Assembly: GCA_026770025.1 (NCBI GenBank)
Contig: JAMXDE010000055.1
Span: forward strand, 310,001-374,000
Source: Craspedostauros australis
Lineage: Eukaryota; Bacillariophyta; Bacillariophyceae; Mastogloiales; Achnanthaceae
Reading direction: 5' to 3'
Length of the DNA stretch: 64,000 nucleotides
The notes under the pieces: model-generated
What the model was told of the DNA's origin: nothing
Seen by the model: the letters and a program-made list of their open reading frames with translations, nothing else
Databases searched by the model: none
Translations under genes and position numbers: made by a program
Shown: one piece after another, positions 43,435 to 53,535 of the stretch
How the letters are laid out: the number at the start of each line of letters is the position of its first letter
How positions within the stretch are numbered: position 1 is the stretch's first letter

Positions 43435-46400
43435 ATGCGGAAGCGGAAGCTCGAACGAACGAAGAAGAGCAAACGCAAGACTGGAGAAAGTGGTATCGGG
43501 GATGCCGCTGCTGCCATGATCGAGGAGAAGAAGCATGAGCATGATGAAGACAAAGACGATAACGAAGACGAAGACGAAGACGATCGTATGGAGGGTGCAG
43601 CCGTTGATGGCAACAGCAACGACCAGAAAAATGACGATGACGATGGTGATGATGATGATGATGATGAAATCGAAGAGAATGGCGGAACGACCAATTCCAT
43701 CCGTGGTGCGACGAACGGAAGGATCAGAGACGGCTCTTCCTTCCTGGACAGCTTCTACGGACTCGCCTCGTTGGATCCGAAGGAACGATCGCAGTCCGCC
43801 CAGCTGATTCTGCATCACTGCCTGTTCGGACCGGACGCCAATGCGAAGGATGCGGAGTACACCTTCCGTCGTTTGATCAACGGAGTCTGCTCCGGACGAG
43901 CTGCCGCGAGGCAGGGCAACGCTTCGGCATTGTCCAGCTTCCTCAAGGTCGCCTTCAGCCTCGGCAAGATGGATGGCATCCGCCAGGTCAGCAATGCGCA
44001 GGCGGGCAAAAATGCACCGTCTCTCTTTCGCTACGTCCGGGAGAGGTTGCTGGACGCCACGGATTACAAAAGCATCGAAGGTGGGAACAAGTCCGAGGTT
44101 CGCGATCACCAATTCGGAAGGCTCTTTGGGGTCCTCGCCATCGTGCGAAGTGGGATCCTTAACTCGCAAGCCGGAGATGCCGGAGAGGGTTCCGGCAAAG
44201 ATGCAAGCAACGGACGCGGCTCGCCCGTGAAGGAGCTGCTGACGGTGGTCTCGTTGTTCACCACGGATCTTATCGATCTGTTCTGGGCCAAGCAGTGGTT
44301 GCGAGAACCGGCCAGCCATGCCATCATCACGCTGCTCCTGTCCGTGCTCAAGGGCTGCGGTCCCGCGGATGGTGCCAACATTTTTGCCAGCGTCGTGCAG
44401 AAGACGCTCATTCCCAAGCTTTTGTTGCGGGATGCGCACGGCGACAAGCTGGAGATCGAGCAGACCTCGTCCGTCATCCAGACCTTGTCTGCTGAGCAGC
44501 TGGCCGTCGCGATCTTCATCCAATCGCACGTGTCGCCCAGCATGCCGTCCTTCCACGCACCTCTCAACGAGCCCATCTTGTCCACCTCCAACATCGGACG
44601 CATCAGTTCCACGCTGTCTGCCACCAGCATCATTGCTCAGCCACGTGTGCATTTGATCTGGGAGACCGTGTGGGCGTTCCTGGCGGAGAGAGCCTCAGGC
44701 AAGGGATCCAACGCGAGGTCACTTCGCAATGCGGGATGGTCGCTTCGGGAGGAGGCCCCCGTGGGCGACGATGCGCCCAGGGACATCCTGCAGTCCATCG
44801 TCTCCACCATCATCGAGAAGGAGCTCATCGGGTTTGACAGCGACACCCAGCCGACGAAGACGACGGAGAACAGATGCTCCCTGGCCATCTTCCTCGTCAA
44901 AAGTCTTTGCGGCGTACCCTTCGCATCCTCGATCGTCGGTTCCATGCACCTGCAGCTGGATGGTGACGTGTTGGAAACGATCGTTCTCAACAACAACATC
45001 GTGCGCCGTGTCTTTTTGGATGTCATCTGGTCCGGCAAGAAGCACCGCACGCCGCATCTCCTCAAGCCGATGGCCGTCGGTGCCTTGAAGGCTATCTCGC
45101 AGGTGGTGCACGAACGCTTCGACATGTCACAACCGTCATCCTCGCACGTCTGCATGTCCGTCATCCGGGCCATGCTCAATTGCAACGTCCGCTTTGACAG
45201 CCTCACCAAGACATCCTTCCTCGCCAACATCATTGGCCTCACGCAAGACTTCCGTTCCGATGATGACAGCGGCGCAACCCGCACGGCGAAGCACATCAAG
45301 CTCTGGCGGGAGTACGCATCGTACCTCCGCACGATGGTGCTGGAAAAAGCAAGCGCATTGACGAAAGAAGACTCGACGGCGGAGGTCACCGGCTACATGG
45401 AACTGCTCTACACCACAGCGAAGAGCGTCTTGCTACTTTCCGACTCGTCAAAGTCGTCGTCGGCGGCGACGGATGAGCTGCAACAGTTCAAGCTTACCCT
45501 TTGCACCGAAGTCAAGACATTCTTCATGGTTGCCGCATTTTACGACTGCACCACCATGGATGCCTGCAAGATCGAGAAGCAATCCGATCTTTCCATGTCA
45601 ACGCGCGCCGCCTTCCAGGCCGCCAAAGACATCGCTGCCATCTCCAAGCGAGATACACAGTGCTTTTCCTACCCCGTCAGAAGCATGATCTCCGCAAAGT
45701 TCTTCTCCCTCCTTGCTGAGCACGTCCACCACTCCGCGCATGCCAGCAACACCAGCGCAACGTCGTCATCAGGCGCCATTGCCAAGAAAGAAAACGGAAT
45801 GTACCTCACGCTTTCCAGCGTCATGGATTGCTGCAAGGTGCTCGAAGCAGCCGGTTTGAAGCGCTTCAGCATCCCCAACCAGGGCAGCGATGGTAAGGGT
45901 GAGGATGAAAGCGACGACGATAGCGCTGAAGATACTGCCATGGACGCACAAAACGACGCGTTGACTTTGGATGACATTGTGATGACGTGTCAAAAGTACG
46001 TGCAGGAGACTGGTGCGTCAGCAATCTCTCGTCCTGATGACAGCACCGCCGAAGCCAAGAAGCGGGTGGCGACCGGAATCACCAGTCTCATCATTGCGCT
46101 CTCCTTACATCAGCTGCGCAGCGGCTCCTCCACCGATGCCCTGGATGACGACGATCCGGATGCCAGCGACGAAGATGATGATGCCGAAATCCAATCCGCC
46201 ATCGAGAACCTGAAGGAGATCCTCGATGATTTCATGTCGATCGAAAGCGACACAGGCAGTGGCAGCAGCGACGGCGAAGGCGATGACAGCAACAATCCTT
46301 TGCTTGGACTTGCTGAGTCGTGCGCCAATATCCTCTCCTCGCCGCTGAACACTGGAAATGCAACGAGAGGAGCCTCGCCCAAGCTCCTGCGTGAGGCCAT

Positions 46401-48135
46401 CAAGTTCTCCTGGGTTGGCGGGTTGGCTCTGTCCCGTTGCCTCGCCACCAAGACCAAGACTCTGTTCGACGATACAGTGGCCGACGTTCTCTTGGAAGCC
46501 ATCGGTGCGCCGCATCTCACCGGCTCCCAGGCCGACGAAAGCGATGGCATGGACGTGGATGGGGAAGGCATGGATGATGACGACGATGATGACGGCGACG
46601 GTGATAGCGACGATGAATCCGACGCATCTGCTGACGACGTCTTCGGCAAAGCCGCAAAGGTGTTGAACGACGACGACGACGACGACAACGACAGCGATGA
46701 GGACGACGACGGTCCTCATGATGACGATGACGATGGTGATGCGGATTCTGATGAGAACGATGATGGCAATCAAGCCAATGGCAGTAACGAAGACAGCGGT
46801 GACGACACACGCAGCAACGGTTCCAAGTCCAAGAGGAAACGAAAGAACGCGTCAGGCGATGGTGGCGGCGATTCAGACTCCGATGTGGAGCTCGACTCCT
46901 CCCGACTGCAATCCATGCTGGAGGAGGACAGCGATGCAGAAGTTGATGAGGGGGTGCTGGAACATCACGAAGGTGCTGATGCTGCGCTCGCAAAGCTCAT
47001 CAAGCTGAGGCAAGAAATGCGCAAGGCAGGCACTCAGGCACGGGAGAAGCTGGAGGTGTCGAACCAGCTGCGGTGCACGATGCTGCTGGAGCTCGCATTC
47101 CACCGCAGCGACCAGAACAACCTGCTGGTCCGTAGCGATTTGATCATCAAGATGATCCTACCGCTTCTGCAGCATCGCAAGCACGTCGAGAGATCGATCG
47201 TGAAGCTCACCGGGAAGGGAGCGCAGTCGGGGATCGGAGAGAAGAGATCTCTCTTGGAGCGCGTCACTACATTGATTCAGTCGAACCTAGGCAAGTCGAA
47301 GCTGACTTCGTTGCAGTGCAGCGACATCGAGAGCTTCCCGGAACTGCTCCAGATCGTCGCATCGGAGCTCGTTGAGTCTGCTTTCAAGGCGGAATCGAAA
47401 GAGCACGTGTCGTGCTGCGGCTGCGGTCTTGCTCTCGTGTTCCGTGGCATCTCCACCGCTGGCGCTGACAGCACCTCGGTGTCCAAGATTGGAATCACTG
47501 TGGACAAGGCGATCGCAGAATGGTCCACGAAGCGATCGAAGTACGAAACCTCTGCGCTGTTCGAAACTGTGACGAATCGCGCTCCAGGCTCTTCCGCGCG
47601 GTTCCTGCTGCTCCCGCTTCTAACCGCCACGAAGGATGCACGCACCGCCTTTTTGAAGTGCGAATCGTTCCGTTTGCTCAGCACTATCTACTCCAACAAG
47701 CACAGTCCGGACGAACCAGACTACGCCGCAACGAAGCAACATCTGGCCTCCTCAAGGGGGCAGAGCATGGAGGCGTTCCGATATTCGCTGAAGGACGACG
47801 TCATGAAGAAGACAAAATCCTTGCGTGTTGTGTTGAAGACGCTGGAGGAATTCATCGCATCCATCGTCGTCTCTACTTCGGCCGGTCTAACGGACGATAA
47901 TACCGTCGGTCAGCTGGAGGGCATCAAGCTACAGCTGTTGGAACACGCAGCGAAGAACGGGCAAGCATTGAAGAACAGTATTCAGAAATGCACCAAGGCC
48001 ATCGAGGCGAAGGTGGCTGCCATCAAGGACGCGATAGAAAAGGAGAAGGTCGAGCATAAGAAATCAATCAAAAGTCCCACGAAGAGCCCGCCCAAGAAGA
48101 GTCCTAAAAAGAAGAAAAAGGGAAAGAAGAAATAG
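43435..48135 (+). CDS. MYBBP1A/Pol5 (DNA polymerase phi) family nucleolar protein
   Basis: A 1,566-residue intronless protein. It begins with a basic patch and an acidic Asp/Glu run (about 30-85). A helical repeat scaffold then starts with the family block: FLDSFYGLASLDPKERSQSA, YTFRRLINGVCSGRAAARQG, NASALSSFLKVAF. HEAT-like helices continue to about 1030. A very acidic segment (about 1036-1170) follows, with many Asp runs, then more helices and a Lys/Pro/Ser C-terminus (KSPTKSPPKKSPKKKKK). Pol5/MYBBP1A proteins are nucleolar, act in rRNA synthesis and pre-ribosome assembly, and lack a real polymerase activity. The ATG at 43435 is followed at once by KRKLERTKKSKRK, a nuclear/nucleolar signal candidate. 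Confidence 0.9.
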   Translation: MRKRKLERTKKSKRKTGESGIGDAAAAMIEEKKHEHDEDKDDNEDEDEDDRMEGAAVDGNSNDQKNDDDDGDDDDDDEIEENGGTTNSIRGATNGRIRDGSSFLDSFYGLASLDPKERSQSAQLILHHCLFGPDANAKDAEYTFRRLINGVCSGRAAARQGNASALSSFLKVAFSLGKMDGIRQVSNAQAGKNAPSLFRYVRERLLDATDYKSIEGGNKSEVRDHQFGRLFGVLAIVRSGILNSQAGDAGEGSGKDASNGRGSPVKELLTVVSLFTTDLIDLFWAKQWLREPASHAIITLLLSVLKGCGPADGANIFASVVQKTLIPKLLLRDAHGDKLEIEQTSSVIQTLSAEQLAVAIFIQSHVSPSMPSFHAPLNEPILSTSNIGRISSTLSATSIIAQPRVHLIWETVWAFLAERASGKGSNARSLRNAGWSLREEAPVGDDAPRDILQSIVSTIIEKELIGFDSDTQPTKTTENRCSLAIFLVKSLCGVPFASSIVGSMHLQLDGDVLETIVLNNNIVRRVFLDVIWSGKKHRTPHLLKPMAVGALKAISQVVHERFDMSQPSSSHVCMSVIRAMLNCNVRFDSLTKTSFLANIIGLTQDFRSDDDSGATRTAKHIKLWREYASYLRTMVLEKASALTKEDSTAEVTGYMELLYTTAKSVLLLSDSSKSSSAATDELQQFKLTLCTEVKTFFMVAAFYDCTTMDACKIEKQSDLSMSTRAAFQAAKDIAAISKRDTQCFSYPVRSMISAKFFSLLAEHVHHSAHASNTSATSSSGAIAKKENGMYLTLSSVMDCCKVLEAAGLKRFSIPNQGSDGKGEDESDDDSAEDTAMDAQNDALTLDDIVMTCQKYVQETGASAISRPDDSTAEAKKRVATGITSLIIALSLHQLRSGSSTDALDDDDPDASDEDDDAEIQSAIENLKEILDDFMSIESDTGSGSSDGEGDDSNNPLLGLAESCANILSSPLNTGNATRGASPKLLREAIKFSWVGGLALSRCLATKTKTLFDDTVADVLLEAIGAPHLTGSQADESDGMDVDGEGMDDDDDDDGDGDSDDESDASADDVFGKAAKVLNDDDDDDNDSDEDDDGPHDDDDDGDADSDENDDGNQANGSNEDSGDDTRSNGSKSKRKRKNASGDGGGDSDSDVELDSSRLQSMLEEDSDAEVDEGVLEHHEGADAALAKLIKLRQEMRKAGTQAREKLEVSNQLRCTMLLELAFHRSDQNNLLVRSDLIIKMILPLLQHRKHVERSIVKLTGKGAQSGIGEKRSLLERVTTLIQSNLGKSKLTSLQCSDIESFPELLQIVASELVESAFKAESKEHVSCCGCGLALVFRGISTAGADSTSVSKIGITVDKAIAEWSTKRSKYETSALFETVTNRAPGSSARFLLLPLLTATKDARTAFLKCESFRLLSTIYSNKHSPDEPDYAATKQHLASSRGQSMEAFRYSLKDDVMKKTKSLRVVLKTLEEFIASIVVSTSAGLTDDNTVGQLEGIKLQLLEHAAKNGQALKNSIQKCTKAIEAKVAAIKDAIEKEKVEHKKSIKSPTKSPPKKSPKKKKKGKKK

Positions 48136-48545
48136 AGGACAGCTTGCAGCCTGACTTGTGACAGTGGTGGCGGCGTATGTGGTGGTACTCGTGCATGGCA
48201 TTCGCGTACAGATGGTGCAAGTGCGCACGTAAGTAGGTAGTAGCGTCCGCATAGTACTGGCAATTGGAACTGAGTAAAGTATGGCGTACCAGACTATCAT
48301 GCTGGTACCGTGCGTTACCTACGGGTCACACATAGCCACCATAGTTTAACGTGACTGTTACTCGTACTGCTCCAGAGAGAAAGAGATAGCGGAAGGGCAA
48401 TGGCGGCATGTGCGAGCACATGTATTCCGCGAATACTCGTTCCATACTCGCACCACACATGCGTGTATGAACAGGACAGAACAGCATCTATACTCTGCAC
48501 GTGCGCGTATTCTGACCCCGCGGCTTTGTTGATGCGCGTGATGAT
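48136..48545. other. Convergent spacer
   Basis: 410 bases between the MYBBP1A-like and RINT1-like 3' ends. No coding sequence recognised. Confidence 0.6.
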
Positions 48546-50825
48546 TTAGATGTCTCGCCGGCGGTTCAGGATGGACAAGGCATCACCGAGTTGGATAAAT
48601 GGCAGTCCTTTGGCCTTGATCATGCTGCTGGCCTCTTCGAATAGGTTGGAGTCGGATTCGAAGTCGGCCAAATCCAACTGCGAGTACTGCGAGCCGTGCA
48701 CCGTCAACCCTTCCAATGCCTGCTTGATGCCTGACACCCAATCCGGATGCGCGCTCAGAAGGGTGCAGACATCCAGCAAACGCAGTACCAGTGGCAACTG
48801 GCAGCCCGCCATGAGGGTATGCACATCGCGAGCGAAGGTTTCCGCACCCCGAAACCAAACATCGGGAGTCACGTTGTCCACATCTAAGGCCACCGCCAGC
48901 ACCTTCTCCGCCAGATCGTTCATGACATGCTCGTACATTGCGATCGAAGCGAACTGCGCGATGTCCGTCTCCTCACCGACATCCGTGTCTTCGATTCCAG
49001 CATCGGAGGCCTTGCACACCATGTGAAAGTTGTGGATCACGGAGCTAGCTTCCCGCAGCTCCGGCGAAATGTCCGCTTCCTCAGCTTCCCATTCCTGACT
49101 TGCCAGCATGTGCGCCGCCAGCATGAGGTAGGAGGCAAACTTTGCCTTCTCCATGAGGAGGACCTCCACGAAGGACGATGCGAAATCCTGGACGAGGACG
49201 AGCTGCAATCTCTCCAGGGATTTCCCGAAGCGCGCCAGATCATGGTCGCTCTGCTTGGTTGACGAGGCGACGTCCTGCCACGACTGATCCTTGGCAAGGA
49301 CGACGCATGCCAGATGCGTTCCGTTGATGAGTTCCGCCCACTCGTTGAGATTCGCTACGAGGTGGCGGCCATCGAGAGCGGCGCGCTTCTGATAGCACAT
49401 GAGGTTGCGCAGCTCGGAGGACGTGTCCTGGATGAGATCCACGAACTGGTTGCAGAGCGGGACGGCGACACGGCTCATGTAGAGAGCAGGCGCGGATATC
49501 TTGCTCGCCTTGTGCTGGATGGAGCGGATGAGCGCGCAGAAGACTTCCGCACGTGGCGCGACGCGGTTCGCGAGCGGTTTGATGACGGGCGTGTCATCGA
49601 AGAGCTTGGAGAAGACGGACTCTTTCTCCCTATCGATCCACCAGGTGTAGAGGCTCTCGTTCTGACGGATGAGGGTGTCGACCAAGCTGGGGACGGAGGT
49701 GATGTCGATCCTCGATTTGGCCAGCTTCTCATTGAGGTACTGGTCAAAAGCGAAGGTGTGCTCGATCGCGTTCATGAGAAAGATTGGGTTTGAGTTGGGC
49801 CCTGCAACGAGGGGGTGATGGAAGAAGCGACGCTGGCTGAGAACCCATTCGATCGCGCGAACGATCTCATTGACAAAGGCCACCGGGATGTCGGCATCCA
49901 ACGTGCCCACCCCGGAGAAGACGAGCCTCCACACGGGCGATTCCATAAAGTTGTCCTTGACGTACGCCAGCAGCCATTCCGGAAGCCTCTCGATCCTCTG
50001 CGTGGTGATTCTATCGGGATGCTGATCGACGAAGTGAAATCTGATCTTGGTGACCAACGGACGCACAAGTTCGGTGACGATGTCGAGCCGACGCAATGGC
50101 ACGTCTTGTCCGTGCGTCATGTGGTGGAGTAGAAGGTTGTGATTGGAATGCAGGTTGGAGATGGACCGGCACAGCTCCCAGAAGCGGTTGCGCTGCTTGC
50201 AATGCTTGAGGAGGGTCCTGCACGCCGTGGTCGATGGGTAGCCAGCGGCTGCCAGGTCAGTACGCAGAATGACGACCAGAGCATTGTGCACATGCTGGTG
50301 CAGTGGCATGTATTTGGTTTGAAGCAGCTGCTGTTGTTGCTGCTGTTGTTGCTGTTGCTGGTGATGACTTTGTTGATCTTGATGAGAACGAATGAGGAGA
50401 TCTCCCAAATCGCAGCAGATCTGAGCCTGCGAAATGGGGTCGCTGATGGTATCTTCTGTGATGGATTGTGCCCAAACGGTGACCTCCCTCGCGAAGACGA
50501 GCTCGCCAGCCTCTCTCTGGAGCATCAGCAGTCGCTCTGCCTTGGACAGGTGAGAGAACCGCTGAGTGTAGATGTCATCCTTGCCAGTGTTCTTGCTAGT
50601 CTCATTGCTAGCATCATTGGTGGCATCATTGGTGGTATCATCATCCAGAATTTTGTCGGTGGCATTTTCAGCGTGAAGTTGTGCAACCTCCGGATGCTGC
50701 TCTTTGTGCTCCTCTGCTTGCTCCAATTCGCGGTCGCTGACTGTCTGGATGGTGTCATGCGTGGTTGCGAGGGACTGCTCAGCCGCAAGCAGCTCCTTCT
50801 CCAAGTATTCCGCTGTGAAAGACAT
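48546..50825 (-). CDS. RINT1/TIP20/MAG2-family vesicle tethering protein
   Basis: 759 residues from the ATG at 50825; the frame is open to 51041 without ATG. An N-terminal coiled coil (FTAEYLEKELLAAEQSL) is followed by an acidic Asn/Thr/Asp linker and a poly-Gln stretch near 165-180. The conserved RINT1 block lies at about 260-290: TKIRFHFVDQHPDRI then RLPEWLLAYVKDNF, which fits the family's HF ... PEWLL signature. The helical rod continues to the end, with FLMNAIEHTFAFDQYL, LYTWWIDREKESVFSKL and a C-terminal ALSILNRRRD. RINT1/Tip20/MAG2 is the Dsl1/NRZ complex subunit that tethers Golgi-derived COPI vesicles at the ER. It fits functionally with the SNARE at 25.5 kb but is not linked to it. 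Confidence 0.88.
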   Translation of the reverse strand: MSFTAEYLEKELLAAEQSLATTHDTIQTVSDRELEQAEEHKEQHPEVAQLHAENATDKILDDDTTNDATNDASNETSKNTGKDDIYTQRFSHLSKAERLLMLQREAGELVFAREVTVWAQSITEDTISDPISQAQICCDLGDLLIRSHQDQQSHHQQQQQQQQQQQLLQTKYMPLHQHVHNALVVILRTDLAAAGYPSTTACRTLLKHCKQRNRFWELCRSISNLHSNHNLLLHHMTHGQDVPLRRLDIVTELVRPLVTKIRFHFVDQHPDRITTQRIERLPEWLLAYVKDNFMESPVWRLVFSGVGTLDADIPVAFVNEIVRAIEWVLSQRRFFHHPLVAGPNSNPIFLMNAIEHTFAFDQYLNEKLAKSRIDITSVPSLVDTLIRQNESLYTWWIDREKESVFSKLFDDTPVIKPLANRVAPRAEVFCALIRSIQHKASKISAPALYMSRVAVPLCNQFVDLIQDTSSELRNLMCYQKRAALDGRHLVANLNEWAELINGTHLACVVLAKDQSWQDVASSTKQSDHDLARFGKSLERLQLVLVQDFASSFVEVLLMEKAKFASYLMLAAHMLASQEWEAEEADISPELREASSVIHNFHMVCKASDAGIEDTDVGEETDIAQFASIAMYEHVMNDLAEKVLAVALDVDNVTPDVWFRGAETFARDVHTLMAGCQLPLVLRLLDVCTLLSAHPDWVSGIKQALEGLTVHGSQYSQLDLADFESDSNLFEEASSMIKAKGLPFIQLGDALSILNRRRDI

Positions 50826-51472
50826 CGATGGTGCCTCTGTCGTTCTGGTGGAAGTTATGTCAGTGTTAGTGTTAGTGTTAGTGCCGGTGTTGATGTTGGC
50901 GTGAGTGTTACTATTGATACAGGTAACTACAGGAGTATGTCTAATACCTCGTAGACCACAGTATTGCGGATGACTCCTGTCGGTTTGTTCGTCTCCACAG
51001 CGTGGTGGTGTTTTTGTAACAGTCGCGGGTTGAGACAACACAGCGCTGACAACGTCGTTGGAAGTTAGTGAGAATTAAAACAACACAATAAAACATCACA
51101 AGCATCGACTCACACCATCAAACATTCGTATGCATCAAAAATACACATTGAACCGCAACTCCAGTCACAATCGGCATGGCACCATTCTCTCCTTGTTTTC
51201 AGTTCTGTGGTGGACAATCAAGCAGCAACAACAAAACATCGCCTGCGCTCTCTGGAACTCAACCATCAGCAGCGACAGAGACAACAGCAGAACCAACAGC
51301 AGAACCAACAGCAGAACCAACAGCAGAACCAACAGCAGAGACAACAGCCTGATATTTCGCCTGCTCCAAACATGGCGACGGTTCGGCATAAACGGAAGAA
51401 GATATCCAAGAAGGCATCTCAGAAGCGCCATCTTGGGCGGAAGGCCGCAGCGGCAGTGCTGGTGTTCTGACC
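50826..51472. other. Divergent region upstream of the GT61 frame
   Basis: 647 bases. The left part is the RINT1-like 5' side. At 51260-51350 a 12-base unit (AACCAACAGCAG-like) repeats about six times. An upstream exon for the GT61 gene, including its expected membrane anchor, could lie here (for example near 51165-51215) but I could not settle it. Confidence 0.4.
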
Positions 51473-52885
51473 ATGCGAGAATCCTTCAGGTTGGTCCGAT
51501 CACAGAACGATGCTTTCACATGGATAGATCGCTACGATCGTGCTGCAAGGACAGCCAAGGCGAGTGTATTGGGAGGTGCCGGTGTTCAGGTTGGAGATCA
51601 GGCTGACGACGAGGCTGACGCAATTCTGCGCTTCCACAACGTTTCGACGGGCGAATTCCCATCATCCATGGCCATCGTCGACGGTCTGTTCCGGGCTTGG
51701 ACCACCCAAACGTGCACTGGAGACGTGGCTGCGGACAAGGCGGAGGTGCAGGGACAGGCGCAGCTGCCACCGCCTCTGCTGCTGCAGGAGCCAGCCATGG
51801 CCGACAGATCCAACTTCATCCGGATGCCGCACTAAGACAGCAACAACATACACGGCCATCCCTTGACCGCTGGAGTCGCCATGTTTCGAAACGCGTACAT
51901 CGTCGGGCGGGTGCCTGGCGTGGCAGAGACCGCCCCGCTCATCTATGACTGCAACACCATCTACGTCCCCTCCTCCTGTCGGCTAGAAGCCATGCGGGCG
52001 AAGATCAAACTCGGTCCGCATGCTGTCAAACCTAATCACCTGCCGCTGTAATCGCAGCGCAGCCTGCAAAAGGCTGTTTTCATCTACCAATTCTGGGGCG
52101 ACGAGTTCTTCCATGCTCTCATCGAGGACCTGCCCCGTCTCGGGTACTTCATCCGCTTCCTCCGAGAGAATCCAGACGTCACCATCATCGCTGGCAAGAA
52201 CTACCTTTACAAGAACAGCCAGACATTGAGCGAGTTGCTGGCACTCAACAACCAGTGGTTTCCGTACACCAACTCGGAAACGCTCTACGTGTCGCACCTC
52301 CTCGTGCCCAGCGGCTCGCTGTGTGGGTCGGCCCAAACACCACCCATCAGGAACCTGCATCGGGCCATGTCGGATACCATTCCCAAGGTCCTCCCGGATA
52401 TCCTGCATCGTTTCTCACCGGACGCCTCCACCAGGCCGATAATCCTGGTACACCAACGTCTCAGCAGAGGCATCATCAACCATCAGGATCTCATCGCTGC
52501 GCTGCAAGCCAAATTCGGGACCACGCACGACATCCTCATCTTCAAAGGCACCGAAGCGCTGAAGGAGATCATCGCGATGCATCACGTGGCAGACTTGATC
52601 ATCGGACCGCACGGTGCCGGGCTGTCGAACATGATCTTTTCCAACAGCCACCGCATCAAGGGCATCATCGAGCTGCATCCGAGCGGTGGCAACGTGGGTG
52701 TCAAGAAGGCTCCGAATCTGTGTCACCAGGAGAGCGCCCTCGCCTTGGGCATCCCGACAGTACAGCTGATGCAAAAGGACGGGAAGTCCTTTGGGGCTGC
52801 ATTCCGCGTGGATGTACAGCAAGTGCTTGATCACGCCGAGAAGATGCTGCTACCTGCTCCTTCTCCCAAACAGAATCCCATGTAG
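51473..52885 (+). pseudogene. GT61-family glycosyltransferase frame broken by two in-frame TAA codons
   Basis: One continuous reading frame runs from 51473 to 52885 except for TAA at 51833-51835 and at 52049-52051. Coding character is retained across both. Before the first stop: LRFHNVSTGEFPSSM. Between them: VAMFRNAYIVGRVPG and IYDCNTIYVPSSCRLE. After the second: KAVFIYQFWGDEFFHALIED, RPIILVHQRLSRG and the GT61 hallmark LIIGPHGAGLSNMIFS, ending after a C-terminal helix. GT61 enzymes (xylosyl-, arabinosyl- or O-GlcNAc transferases) act in the ER/Golgi lumen on glycans. No GT-AG intron that cleanly removes either stop was found by eye. Both TAAs could derive from CAA by one C-to-T change. It may be a recent pseudogene, a disrupted allele, or a sequencing artefact. 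The N-terminal anchor exon is not identified. Confidence 0.75.
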
Positions 52886-53535
52886 GATAGTCTTCAATAG
52901 GGGGTAAGAGTATGGTACATGTGCTTGTATGGAAACGTGCTGCTGCTTGCAACTATGCGAGAACGAGTGCTCAGTGTTTGAGGTCAGTTTGTTGCAGTGG
53001 TAGTAGGTGCAGTGGTAGCAGGTACAGTGAAGCGCAGTACGAGCAGAGAAGGGAGTGAGAACACGTTGAAAGGTTGGCGATGACTGGTGTACACGCAACC
53101 GGCAGCTGCGACAGCAGCGGCAGCATGCACAACAATGTCCCATCCCACCTCATCCCACACTCATCTCCATCATTTGTACTTCTCCACTCTCGACGGAGAG
53201 AGGCCTGGTCTACCATTACGACGAGAGTGCAAGCATGTATACTCAGTCCCTTCTGCTTCCATCGTCGCACGCCGCGCGATGACGAACGATGATTAGTCTG
53301 CAGTACCAACACAGTGCCAATACAGCATCATACGCATGGTGGAGTTTTCATATGTGCATGACACACGTACTTCAGTGTTTGTGCGAGTGCCATTGCTGTC
53401 GTGTGTATGGTTCAGTTTTAGTTTTGTCTTGTTATTGTGATGCCATGCAACACAGATGTTGTCCGCTGTGGGCGCTGCTTTCATTGTTGCACTTGTGGAT
53501 GCTTGCACTCGCGACCGGTCTCCTACGAGCCACGA
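52886..53535. other. Convergent spacer
   Basis: 650 bases between the GT61 frame and the nitronate monooxygenase 3' end. No gene recognised. Contains a GCAGTGGTAGYAGGT direct repeat near 52995-53030. Confidence 0.5.

Noticed and set aside
51833-52051. Reassignment of TAA to a sense codon
   Set aside because: The exchanger, eEF3-like, DeSI-like and SNARE genes all end cleanly at TAA directly after conserved C-termini, so the standard code applies.
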